Shown: piece by piece, positions 38,308 through 45,507 of the stretch
Layout of the letters: the number at the start of each line of letters is the position of its first letter
How positions within the stretch are numbered: the first letter of the stretch is position 1
DNA from: Turritopsis dohrnii
Taxonomy: Eukaryota > Cnidaria > Hydrozoa > Anthoathecata > Oceaniidae
Direction: 5' to 3'
Assembly (NCBI GenBank): GCA_027922465.2
Contig: BQMF02000777.1
Span: 54,339-118,338 of the forward strand
DNA: 64,000 nt
Program-made: the position numbers and the translations under genes
Notes under the pieces: model-generated
Database searches by the model: none
What the model was told of the DNA's origin: nothing
The model's input: the letters and a program-made list of their open reading frames with translations, nothing else

Positions 38308-38570
38308 AGAGATAGGAAAGTGCCGATGCTAGCCCAAAATTATATCATAAGCGAGAATCCCTGTCAATTATTCTCTCATAACATGGAACCATATGATTTC
38401 GGGAATTTCCCTACTATAGCTAATATTATCATCTAAGACCTTTGTTTTCATAACGCGATACGAGTTATGAAACGTGTTATTTTGATTACATAACAAAATT
38501 CTCAAATAACAACACGTAAGCAGTTTTTTATTATTATTACAACCACAAATTACTCATAAATGTAAACAAT
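38308..38570 (+). repeat. Polinton left terminal inverted repeat
   Basis: Aligns to the reverse complement of 55935-56165 with few mismatches. It contains one insertion of about 29 bp near 38343-38371 that is absent from the right copy. The shared block TTCATAACGCGATACGAGTT in the middle is identical in both. Confidence 0.92.
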
Positions 38571-38658
38571 TAAATATCTCATAAAAATGTAGTAAAAAGC
38601 AGTTTGTAGTAGTTTCATTTTTATAACATAAATGAGCTAACAATACATATAACACACA

Positions 38659-39008
38659 GATCAGCGTAGTCTAGTGGATAAGAACGCTAACTTGTAACAG
38701 CAAGGTCGTGTGTTCGAACCCCACGCAGTTCGTCTGAGAGGAAGTATATATACTTCGGCGGTTGTAGATCTCTCATGTTCTGGTTGTAAAACTTGCATGA
38801 GTGCGCACTTCCCCGCAGTTGTGTTGAATATATCGCGGAATGGTTAGCATTGCGTCTGGGTGATTTATCACTGTCAGGTTTCTCTGGTCCATAGAGACAT
38901 TCAGGTTACCGTCATTTCGATCGAAATTCAACAAACGCCAGGGCTTAGAAGTGTTAGCATGTATCCACAATGCCGGCTATAATTGCAAACTACATGCGCT
39001 GATCAGCG
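38659..39008 (+). mobile_element. tRNA-like SINE in the left arm of the Polinton
   Basis: The head has an A box-like TAGTCTAGTGGATAAG and a B box-like GTGTTCGAACCCC, close to a threonine-type tRNA with TGT in the anticodon position, but the anticodon and acceptor stems do not pair cleanly. GATCAGCG occurs at both edges (38659-38666 and 39001-39008) and could be its target duplication; the right copy includes the stop codon of the neighbouring minus-strand gene. No A-rich tail is visible, so the right boundary is uncertain. Confidence 0.5.
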
Positions 39009-40169
39009 ATATACATACCAATACCATATACTAAACATCGTGGTAATCGCTAAAACCAAAGCTATTTTCTCTTCTTCGTGAGATGGGGGTGAATCTATTT
39101 GACTCACTACTCTTTTGTGAACTTCCTTTTGTGAACTTTTATTTTTTGTTTGTGTTGGAGAGCTAGTCACTTTGGGTGAAATATGATGCTCTTGCATAAC
39201 ATTAATCATTTTATTTCTTCCGAGGCTCAAGTTCTCATTAGATATGAGAATTTTGTTATTGTAACCAGACACTTCCGACTTGATGTTTAGATTCATGTCA
39301 CTAGGTAACATGTAAATACCTTGTCCAACTGAATAATCAACTTTGCTTGAAGCGTAATTTAAAGTATCCTGATAACGTTTAATGTCATCTTGAATATCAA
39401 CTCTGCGGTTAACAATGTCTTCAAAGTTGTTCATAAAAACTCTTTGAGCTGTCAAAGCGCTTGAATTATTACCTAAAATAGAAGAACGAGCTGAGGCTTG
39501 TGAACTAAGAACAAGATAAGCATATGCTCTAACACTCTCTGAAATTTTTACAAGACCTGTTTTTGTAAAGCCTTTAGATTTTTCTATAATCCATCGCGTC
39601 ATGGAGTCGTCTGTGAAATAACTCACACCTGGCGTTGGATAGTCTCTACGTCTTTTTTGATACGAGCTGTAAAAATATTGCCCTTTGTATTTTTTAGGAT
39701 CAGAATCGACACCATATTCACTACAGATTTTTAAAAACTCTTCTTTGTTATAAGGATTATCGTATTGGTTGAAACTATCTTCAAAAGGTAGAGGTGTCTG
39801 CAGACGCTTAATGATTCGTCTAATATGATAATAGACGTGAAAACGATATACTGCTCTAATCATAGGAGTAGAGCGACCTTCTTTCAGATGTTCAGAACTG
39901 ACCCCACAAGCACTTGAAGCACACCAAGTGACAAAATTGAGTTGGGTTTGCCATAATTTAAATGGTTGTTCCTGCCAAATTTTCATGCGTTGTTCATTTT
40001 CGTTCATTTCATAATTAGTAAAAATATTGGGAAAGCTCGCAGGAAAAGAACCATTTTCAGAGACAATAATTGTTTGTTTGTATAAATCTTTAGCATTCAA
40101 TATCTGAAGGTCTTGTCCTCCATTTGGTTTATAAAGCGCATTGGGAGCATATTTAAAAATGTTCTCCAT
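39003..40169 (-). CDS. Polinton-encoded protein with C-terminal membrane anchor, function unknown
   Basis: 388 aa. No enzymatic motif recognised. A conserved-looking block LWQTQLNFVTWCASSACGVS lies at about residues 72-91. The centre is rich in Arg/Tyr, followed by a Ser/Lys/Pro-rich linker (about 335-365) and one hydrophobic segment at the extreme C-terminus (about 369-387). It is divergent from the minor capsid gene at 40208, with only 38 bp between the two starts. Its position beside the capsid genes suggests a structural or virion-membrane role (inference). The stop codon lies in the GATCAGCG that may be a SINE target duplication, so the C-terminus may have been touched by that insertion. 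Confidence 0.7.
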   Translation of the reverse strand: MENIFKYAPNALYKPNGGQDLQILNAKDLYKQTIIVSENGSFPASFPNIFTNYEMNENEQRMKIWQEQPFKLWQTQLNFVTWCASSACGVSSEHLKEGRSTPMIRAVYRFHVYYHIRRIIKRLQTPLPFEDSFNQYDNPYNKEEFLKICSEYGVDSDPKKYKGQYFYSSYQKRRRDYPTPGVSYFTDDSMTRWIIEKSKGFTKTGLVKISESVRAYAYLVLSSQASARSSILGNNSSALTAQRVFMNNFEDIVNRRVDIQDDIKRYQDTLNYASSKVDYSVGQGIYMLPSDMNLNIKSEVSGYNNKILISNENLSLGRNKMINVMQEHHISPKVTSSPTQTKNKSSQKEVHKRVVSQIDSPPSHEEEKIALVLAITTMFSIWYWYVYR

Positions 40170-40207
40170 TATTTAAAAATATAATCCTCTATTCTCTAAT
40201 ACAAGAA
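40170..40207. promoter_or_regulatory. Compact divergent promoter
   Basis: The whole 38-bp gap between two divergent starts contains TTTAAAAATATAA and TAATCCTCTA (40182-40191). The ATCC(C)TCTA motif recurs twice in the other divergent gap of the element (46789-46847). Confidence 0.45.
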
Positions 40208-40768
40208 ATGTATATCACAGTAAATGTCGCAAAAGGAGAAAAGACAATCTATCTATCTTACCCCATTCAAAACTTGGATGGCTCAAAAGAAATTGCATTG
40301 GTTGATATGTTTGCAGACAATGTTACGTATGAAATAACCACAGACCTAACACTGAAACTGTCTGCTGATGGGAAAGCTGAAAAGTTGGTACCTCAAGGAA
40401 CATTCACGAGCAGGGAATTGAATGCCTTTTTAGCAGGTGCCTTTTTAAAGGGTGATGTAGAACATACCTCATTAAGCAAAGACCCTCGAATAATCAAAAC
40501 AAATAAGCTCGCTAAAATAATCAAAATTAATTTGCATCTATCTGAACTCGACAACACTCAAAATCTTGAGAATGGAAAGCTAAGTGATATTTTACTAACC
40601 TATCACATGGCTGAATATAGTGACTTCACACATGTTGAGCCTAAAAACCCTCAGTACAAAAAATTAAAAAATGGTGTATTTCAGTCTCTCACGTTGAAAA
40701 TCACAGATCAACATTGCAATATGCTAAAAGAAGACCTAGGAAGAACCGTTGTTTTGCACATTCGCTAA
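40208..40768 (+). CDS. Probable Polinton minor capsid (penton-like) protein
   Basis: 186 aa, beta-rich in appearance, without membrane segments. It begins MYITVNVAKGEKTIYLSYPI and ends in GRTVVLHIR, a pattern I associate with the small capsid protein encoded next to the major capsid gene in metazoan Polintons. In known elements the minor capsid protein is a single jelly roll that forms the vertices of the shell. It is followed by a hairpin (40788-40810) and then by the major capsid gene 43 bp downstream. The assignment rests mainly on position and overall character, so it is moderate. Confidence 0.5.
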   Translation: MYITVNVAKGEKTIYLSYPIQNLDGSKEIALVDMFADNVTYEITTDLTLKLSADGKAEKLVPQGTFTSRELNAFLAGAFLKGDVEHTSLSKDPRIIKTNKLAKIIKINLHLSELDNTQNLENGKLSDILLTYHMAEYSDFTHVEPKNPQYKKLKNGVFQSLTLKITDQHCNMLKEDLGRTVVLHIR

Positions 40769-40787
40769 ACCGAGATAAAAAGTAATA

Positions 40788-40810
40788 ATTAATTATATAT
40801 CATAATTAAT
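40788..40810. terminator. 3' hairpin between the minor and major capsid genes
   Basis: ATTAATTAT, loop ATATC, ATAATTAAT: a perfect 9-bp stem 19 bp after the stop of the upstream gene and directly before the next ATG. Being purely AT, it could arise by chance more easily than the other hairpins of the series. Confidence 0.5.
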
Positions 40811-40811
40811 A

Positions 40812-42484
40812 ATGGAGTATGGAAAGAGGTTAAATCCAGAACGTTCACTTAGAACTGCCCGCGGTGTAAAAGGCTCTCGTCAAAAAGTAATTGTCACACA
40901 CAATCCGAGTGAGATCGATCAAAATCAGTTATTATTGGTTAGGTTTCCAAATTTAGGAAGCGATGATGTTATTATTCCAGGAACAGCTAATCTAAGTTTT
41001 GATATTGAACTCGAGTCGAAAGCTGACTCAAAAAGAACATTGGTCAGTAACATTGGGAGAGCTATCGTTAAAAAGTTGGCTGTCAAGTTTGAAGGTAATG
41101 AGATATTGAGCATCGATGACTTTGATCTTTTTGGGTGCTACAGAGATTTATGGTTAACCAAGTTTGAAAAGAGAAACGCGATAAGACAGGGTATCATCAT
41201 CGATGATGGGTGTACAGAAAATTGTATGAAATTGAGGATCAACGCTTCTGAACGCTTCTCAACTGTGTGGCGCCGTAGTATAGTGGTTATCACTCTCGTA
41301 TTTCATGCGGGAGATCGGGGTTCAATTCCCCTTGGCGGCGATTCAACATGCGCGAGTGAATGTACCATAGCGCCGGGTCGACCCATGCCATGTGAGGGAA
41401 ATTGGGTAGATGATACATCGGGTGTTGCAGGAGGTCATCCAGAAGAGCACATGCCCTTGATTGGGTTTGTGTCACTCATGAGAGTGTCAAATACTTCGGA
41501 GCCTCCAACCTAAGCCGTGGCCCCTCCTGGAAAGCAGATGCAGTAGCAACTGAGTGAGGCTAGCCACGTAAAACAATACCAAATAAATAAATAAATAAAT
41601 AAATAGATAAAGATGATAATGATGATGAAGACAAAGCCATTGCTGACACCTATAAAAACAAGTTTGTCATTCCACTCGACTTTGAGATGCTAGATAGTAC
41701 TATCCCATATTATCAAGCTGGATTGGGTAATAGGCTATGCTACGAGATCACATTTAACGACTATAACCGAGTTATTTATTCTAACCCCCCAGATACTGCC
41801 GCAGGTCAAAAACGTAACCCAGATGGTAAATACAAAATATCTAACATCTCACTTGAATATGAGATTGTGACACAACCCACGTTGGCTAGACAAATTGCTT
41901 CTGAATATCAAAACATGGCTTTGCTCTATGATAGGATTTTGCGACACAGACAAATTAGAGTAAACAAGTCAGACACAACATGGAATTGGTCATTCAACAC
42001 ACCTGCCAAATCTTTGAAGGGTATCTTAGTTCTGTTTGAAGAAGAAGAATCCTACAAACGAGAAACCTGTAAATTCTACAATCCAAAGATCAAAAAGGTA
42101 TCTGTCATCGTTGAGGGTAAGCCTAACCAACTTTTTGCTCAAGGGATGCGGCCGTTTGAACAATACAATGAGATTTGCAAGTATTTTGCTGAAGGAAAAC
42201 CAAAAGATAATAGCGTCGGTGAAAACCGAAAGCGCTTGGGATTACATGATGTAAAAGTCTCTGATTACTTGACAAACAAGTATGCTCTATGGTTAGATTT
42301 CAGAACAATTGATGAGAATTCCTTGCATGGGACCGGTCGAAGGATTGAAAATGCGAGTGAAGGCATCACTTTACAGATTGAAAAGACCGCTGAAACTGCA
42401 GGAAACTTAAACGCATATATATATCTAATAATGGACGCTCAACTAAACATACAAAACGGTCAATTTATGTCTGCATTATATTAG
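40812..42484 (+). pseudogene. Double-jelly-roll major capsid protein, split by a SINE
   Basis: The 5' part is open from 40812 to about 41264 (about 150 codons, starting MEYGKRLNPERSLR). The 3' part is open from about 41606 to 42484 in another frame and contains FVIPLDFEML, LCYEITFNDY and the motif LHGTGRR near the C-terminus. These features and the position beside the ATPase match the Polinton hexon-type capsid protein. A SINE of about 350 bp (41269-41610) lies between the parts and adds stop codons, so no full protein can be made from this copy. The two parts together approach the usual size of the family (about 450 aa or more). The ATPase gene begins 4 bp after its stop, suggesting a shared transcript. 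Confidence 0.8.
41269..41610 (+). mobile_element. tRNA-derived SINE inside the capsid gene
   Basis: The head GGCGCCGTAGTATAGTGGTT, an anticodon arm region, and a B-box-type T arm GATCGGGGTTCAATTCCCC are followed by a unique body of about 220 bp and an (AAAT)n tail. Its body differs from the SINE at 13385-13700, so it is a second family. No clear target duplication was seen; AACGCTTCT is tandemly doubled just before it. Confidence 0.8.
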
Positions 42485-42488
42485 TAAA

Positions 42489-43058
42489 ATGGATACACTT
42501 TACATGAAAGAGCCTCACACAGCATTATTCGTTGGACCAACATCGTGCGGTAAAACGGATCGTGTTGTAAAATTATTAGAAAATGAATACTTTGATCACT
42601 TTGATTTTATCGTGATTATATGTCCCACCTTAAGGTGGAATCAGACTTACAGAGATCGGAAGTGGTTCTGGAATGACAGCTATGTGATTTTAATTGAGCC
42701 GGAAGGATCTTTGTATGAATGGATTAAGAGTATGGACTTTTTCTGTGTGGGATATAAAACCTTATTCCTCATTGATGATATAATAGCTGATGAAAAATTG
42801 AACAAAAAGAGACAGCCTTTGCTCGAGTTGGCAATTAGTGGTAGACATCGAAATCATTCGCTATGGTTACTTACACAATCATACACAGCTATACCTAAAA
42901 ATTTACGACGACAAGCTAAAATGTTATATGTGTGGTATCCAAAAGATAGAAACGATCTAGCCACCATTCATGAAGAGAACGATGTCATTGAGACGCGAGA
43001 AGAATTGAAAAATGTCAAGGAAAAACTGAAAGGAGGGAAACACGCGTGCCTAGCATGA
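42489..43058 (+). CDS. FtsK/HerA-type genome-packaging ATPase
   Basis: 189 aa. Walker A is GPTSCGKT at residues 16-23, and Walker B is LFLIDD at 92-97 with two acidic residues. A downstream block GRHRNHSLWLLTQSY (about 118-132) fits the sensor region of A32-like ATPases. Polinton and related viral ATPases of this family pump DNA into capsids. It starts 4 bp after the capsid gene. The 3' side is followed by a hairpin and then the 11-bp tandem array. It is short but contains all core motifs, so it is probably functional. Confidence 0.88.
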   Translation: MDTLYMKEPHTALFVGPTSCGKTDRVVKLLENEYFDHFDFIVIICPTLRWNQTYRDRKWFWNDSYVILIEPEGSLYEWIKSMDFFCVGYKTLFLIDDIIADEKLNKKRQPLLELAISGRHRNHSLWLLTQSYTAIPKNLRRQAKMLYVWYPKDRNDLATIHEENDVIETREELKNVKEKLKGGKHACLA

Positions 43059-43107
43059 GAATGGAACATCCAAGAACGTATATGATTTGTTAAACAGGTT
43101 GACGTTA

Positions 43108-43132
43108 TTTGTTACAAGACTCTTGTAACAAA
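43108..43132. terminator. 3' hairpin after the ATPase gene
   Basis: TTTGTTACAAGA, one central C, TCTTGTAACAAA: a perfect 25-nt palindrome 50 bp after the stop. Its GTTAC/GTAAC core recurs in the hairpins at 45468-45492 and 50783-50809. Confidence 0.65.
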
Positions 43133-43133
43133 A

Positions 43134-43570
43134 ACTATAAGACTACTGTAAGACTCCTATAAGACTACTGTAAGACTACTGTAAGACTACTGTAAGACTC
43201 CTATAAGACTACTATAAGACTCCTATAAGACTATTGTAAGACTCCTATAAGACTACTGTAAGACTCCTATAAGACTACTATAAGACTACTGTAAGACTCC
43301 TATAAGACTACTATAAGACTACTGTAAGACTCCTATAAGACTCCTATAAGACTCCTATAAGACTATTGTAAGACTCCTATAAGACTACTGTAAGACTCCT
43401 ATAAGACTACTATAAGACTACTGTAAGACTCCTATAAGACTCCTATAAGACTCCTATAAGACTACTATAAGACTACTGTAAGACTCCTATAAGACTACTG
43501 TAAGACTACTGTAAGACTCCTATAAGACTCCTATAAGACTACTATAAGACTACTGTAAGACTCCTATAAG
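43134..43570. repeat. 11-bp tandem array, about 40 copies
   Basis: The units are ACTCCTATAAG, ACTACTGTAAG, ACTACTATAAG and rarer ACTATTGTAAG. Variation is nearly confined to position 4 (A/C), position 5 and position 7 (A/G), while the rest is invariant. The period is close to one helical turn. It fills the convergent gap between the ATPase and the PPP1R15-like gene, whose last codons and stop lie within it. No spacer-repeat structure exists, so it is not CRISPR-like. Confidence 0.95.
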
Positions 43571-43787
43571 AGAATAATTTACGTCTCAATACAGGTTCTA
43601 GAATTTTACCAATATGTTTAATCCTCGATTCAAAGCGTACTCTATCAACAGCAGCCTCTATCCAGTTACCTCTACGAGATTCACAAGCAGAAATATAATG
43701 CACCATTACTATATCACTAAAAGTAACCCTTTTTGTATGTTGATGGGAAAATATAATATCATCATCTGAGGATTCATCATCAGACAT
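43542..43787 (-). CDS. PPP1R15/GADD34-like PP1-docking protein (eIF2-alpha phosphatase regulator type)
   Basis: 81 aa. It has an acidic N-terminus (SDDESSDDD), then KRVTF at residues 19-23, a fit to the RVxF motif that docks protein phosphatase 1. After a beta-type stretch comes ESRRGNW (36-42) and DRVRFESRI (48-56). The order RVxF, hydrophobics, R, W, then D-R-x-R-F-x-x-R-I is the signature of the C-terminal domain of GADD34/CReP, also found in herpesvirus ICP34.5 and asfarvirus DP71L. Those proteins direct PP1 to dephosphorylate eIF2-alpha and restore translation in stressed or infected cells. The same role here is inferred. The start lies in a short divergent gap shared with 43827. The last nine or so codons are supplied by the 11-bp array. 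Confidence 0.72.
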   Translation of the reverse strand: MSDDESSDDDIIFSHQHTKRVTFSDIVMVHYISACESRRGNWIEAAVDRVRFESRIKHIGKILEPVLRRKLFSYRSLTVVL

Positions 43788-43826
43788 AATTGTTTACTTA
43801 AACAATGTTTATTTATTTATTTAACA
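43788..43826. promoter_or_regulatory. Divergent promoter with inverted repeat
   Basis: A 39-bp gap between divergent starts contains TTGTTTACTTAAACAA (43790-43805, perfect 7-bp arms) and (TTTA)n. The tight spacing implies a shared, bidirectional promoter. Confidence 0.45.
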
Positions 43827-44462
43827 ATGTTAGAATATATCAACTTTATATTATTAAACATCATCATCCTCTTATCATTATTTTGTCTTAAAAAATACCT
43901 CTCTCTAATAAAAATGGCGGAAACAGCGATCGATAATTTAATCAACCAGAGTTATGATGTTCCGGGTGAATTTCCACCTTCAGATGGTAAAAAGCAAAAA
44001 TTGCTCGAGTGTGTCTTAACTGGAAATAGCAAGCTATACTTAGGGAAAATGTACACGGAAGAGCAAATTAACAAACTCAAAGATGAAGAGGTAGAAAAAC
44101 TTTTTAGTATTTACGAGGCTAAACTATCAGGTCAAATGGTAAAATCCTTGGGGAAATCACTGATACGCATTTATTCGATGGGGGCTTGTGCAACGTTAGG
44201 AATAAACAATCAAGAAGCGCTGAGCAATGACCTGGAAACTGACCCCTTCTTAAACTCTGCCCTTCAAAGATTTACATGTGACTTATATTATAAATTCGGC
44301 TCATTATTAGCACCACTCAGTGTTGGACTTATTACCGGGAGGCATTATATCAATGAAAGAAATTTAAATAAATCCGATGATAATATAAATACAGCAGATA
44401 ATAAAAATGTCAGAAGAACAGACTCCCATTCAAGTGACAACGAAGAACCCGAAAAAGGTTGA
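43827..44462 (+). CDS. Polinton-associated protein of unknown function
   Basis: Up to 211 aa. The first ATG gives a strongly hydrophobic leader (about residues 5-25); a second ATG at 43914 (residue 30, context AAAATGG) would give a soluble 182-aa form starting MAETAIDNLI. The body includes EEQINKLKDEEVEKLFSIYE and QMVKSLGKSLIRIYSMGACA, which I associate with a protein conserved among cnidarian Polintons; no function is known to me. The C-terminal tail is acidic and Ser/Asp-rich. It overlaps the next gene by 56 bp in another frame, so both probably share a transcript. Confidence 0.68.
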   Translation: MLEYINFILLNIIILLSLFCLKKYLSLIKMAETAIDNLINQSYDVPGEFPPSDGKKQKLLECVLTGNSKLYLGKMYTEEQINKLKDEEVEKLFSIYEAKLSGQMVKSLGKSLIRIYSMGACATLGINNQEALSNDLETDPFLNSALQRFTCDLYYKFGSLLAPLSVGLITGRHYINERNLNKSDDNINTADNKNVRRTDSHSSDNEEPEKG

Positions 44463-44751
44463 AGCGGGTAAGAGGTTGGTGGAATACAACCGTAAAAAAC
44501 GAGAAACATTGAAACACGTGTCACCTCAAAAAGAAGTGAAGAAGCCCGATGACTCTCTCACCAAACCAAATGAACAACCTATGAACTACACCTATGGTGT
44601 AGGTGGAATAATAGCTCTCGGTTTAGTTGGTGGATTTGTTTATTTTATGTATAAAAAGAAAGAGCAAATATTACCCCGTGGGTCACCATCCACCCCCCTT
44701 CCACAAAAATCTAAAATACCGGTGATAATCAATAAACATGAAATGGAATAA
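44407..44751 (+). CDS. Small single-pass membrane protein of the Polinton
   Basis: 114 aa. The N-terminal half is basic (NPKKVEAGKRLVEYNRKKRE), then one TM segment GVGGIIALGLVGGFVYFMY at about residues 64-82, then a basic KKKEQ stop and a Pro/Ser-rich tail. The pattern of basic half followed by one glycine-rich helix recurs in metazoan Polintons. It starts inside the previous gene and is followed by the next start within 50 bp, so this is an overlapping cassette. A role in a virion membrane or in membrane association of particles is possible but unproven. Confidence 0.7.
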   Translation: MSEEQTPIQVTTKNPKKVEAGKRLVEYNRKKRETLKHVSPQKEVKKPDDSLTKPNEQPMNYTYGVGGIIALGLVGGFVYFMYKKKEQILPRGSPSTPLPQKSKIPVIINKHEME

Positions 44752-44797
44752 AAAGATAAATAACGCTATATATAATCTCACAATATATGTAACAACC

Positions 44798-45025
44798 ATG
44801 GACAAGAAAAATATCGTCAACGTTTTATATCACGCATCAGTCACATCGACAATCGCTATCGGCGGCTCTATGTTTGTAAAAAAGGTGTTAAAAATGGCAC
44901 CTCCCTCTATTCAAAAGTTCAACGTGGAAGATACGGTAAAACTAGTTATCACTTTTGCCGGTAGTGAAGTGATAAAGGACTACTTAATCAAACAAAAGAT
45001 TTTGCCTGAAAATATCAATATCTAA
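44798..45025 (+). CDS. Small Polinton protein with hydrophobic segments
   Basis: 75 aa from the ATG at 44798 (context CAACCATGG). An upstream in-frame ATG at 44738 would add 20 residues but overlaps the previous stop codon and is less likely; a TATATATAA stretch lies between the two. It contains two short hydrophobic stretches, SVTSTIAIGGSMF and LVITFAGSEVI, and ends KDYLIKQKILPENINI, a C-terminus I associate with a conserved small Polinton protein. No function is known. The next gene starts 2 bp after its stop. Confidence 0.65.
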   Translation: MDKKNIVNVLYHASVTSTIAIGGSMFVKKVLKMAPPSIQKFNVEDTVKLVITFAGSEVIKDYLIKQKILPENINI

Positions 45026-45027
45026 AT

Positions 45028-45450
45028 ATGGCTTCTATCGCAATGATGTTGGGTGGAGCTTTAGCTAACGCTTTGGCTTTCACAGGATCAAGCTATTTGT
45101 TTTCAAGTTTATCCAAAGACAGAATCGATAAGGAAAGAAAACGTCATGATCTGGCCATAGAAAAATTACAAAAAGCACAAATAGAATGGCAGCAAAAACG
45201 ACAGGAAAGAATCGATTTTATCAATAAGCAGCTCATGCTCGAAAAGAAGGCTGATTCAAAATTCGTAGAACTAAACGATGCAATGAGAGAGTACAATAGG
45301 GTGTTTAGTAATCATCTTGAACCGCTACCACGAGAGCCTGTATTGAGCGACTTTTATACACCGAGTCATGATCAACATGAAAGAGAATTGGCTTTTATAG
45401 CTCTGAGTATGCTCGGTATTGGTGGAATTGTGTGGTATTTTGAAAGATGA
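45028..45450 (+). CDS. Conserved small Polinton protein with two membrane segments and a coiled coil
   Basis: 140 aa. The N-terminal hydrophobic segment ASIAMMLGGALANALAFTGS is followed by a highly charged alpha-helical region (about 30-80, KERKRHDLAIEKLQKAQIEW), the sequence LSDFYTPSHDQ, and a C-terminal hydrophobic segment LAFIALSMLGIGGIVWYF. The layout is one I associate with a small protein found in many cnidarian and molluscan Polintons. Function unknown; a virion-membrane protein is plausible. It is the last gene of a tight four-gene plus-strand cassette and is followed by a hairpin shared with the convergent gene. Confidence 0.75.
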   Translation: MASIAMMLGGALANALAFTGSSYLFSSLSKDRIDKERKRHDLAIEKLQKAQIEWQQKRQERIDFINKQLMLEKKADSKFVELNDAMREYNRVFSNHLEPLPREPVLSDFYTPSHDQHERELAFIALSMLGIGGIVWYFER

Positions 45451-45467
45451 AGACCATCAACAAAAAT

Positions 45468-45492
45468 TATGTTACACGATACATGTAACATA
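45468..45492. terminator. 3' hairpin in a convergent gap
   Basis: TATGTTACA, 7-nt loop CGATACA, TGTAACATA: a perfect 9-bp stem between the stops of two convergent genes, where it could serve both. It shares the TGTTAC/GTAACA core with the hairpins at 43108 and 50783. Confidence 0.65.
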
Positions 45493-45507
45493 TACACATT
45501 CAGGTGG

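Noticed and set aside
41269..41345. Possible functional tRNA gene in the capsid gene
   Set aside because: Acceptor strands do not pair in register and a SINE body with an (AAAT)n tail follows, so it is a SINE head.
43134..43570. Possible CRISPR-like array
   Set aside because: The repeats are contiguous 11-mers without spacers, in a eukaryotic mobile element.
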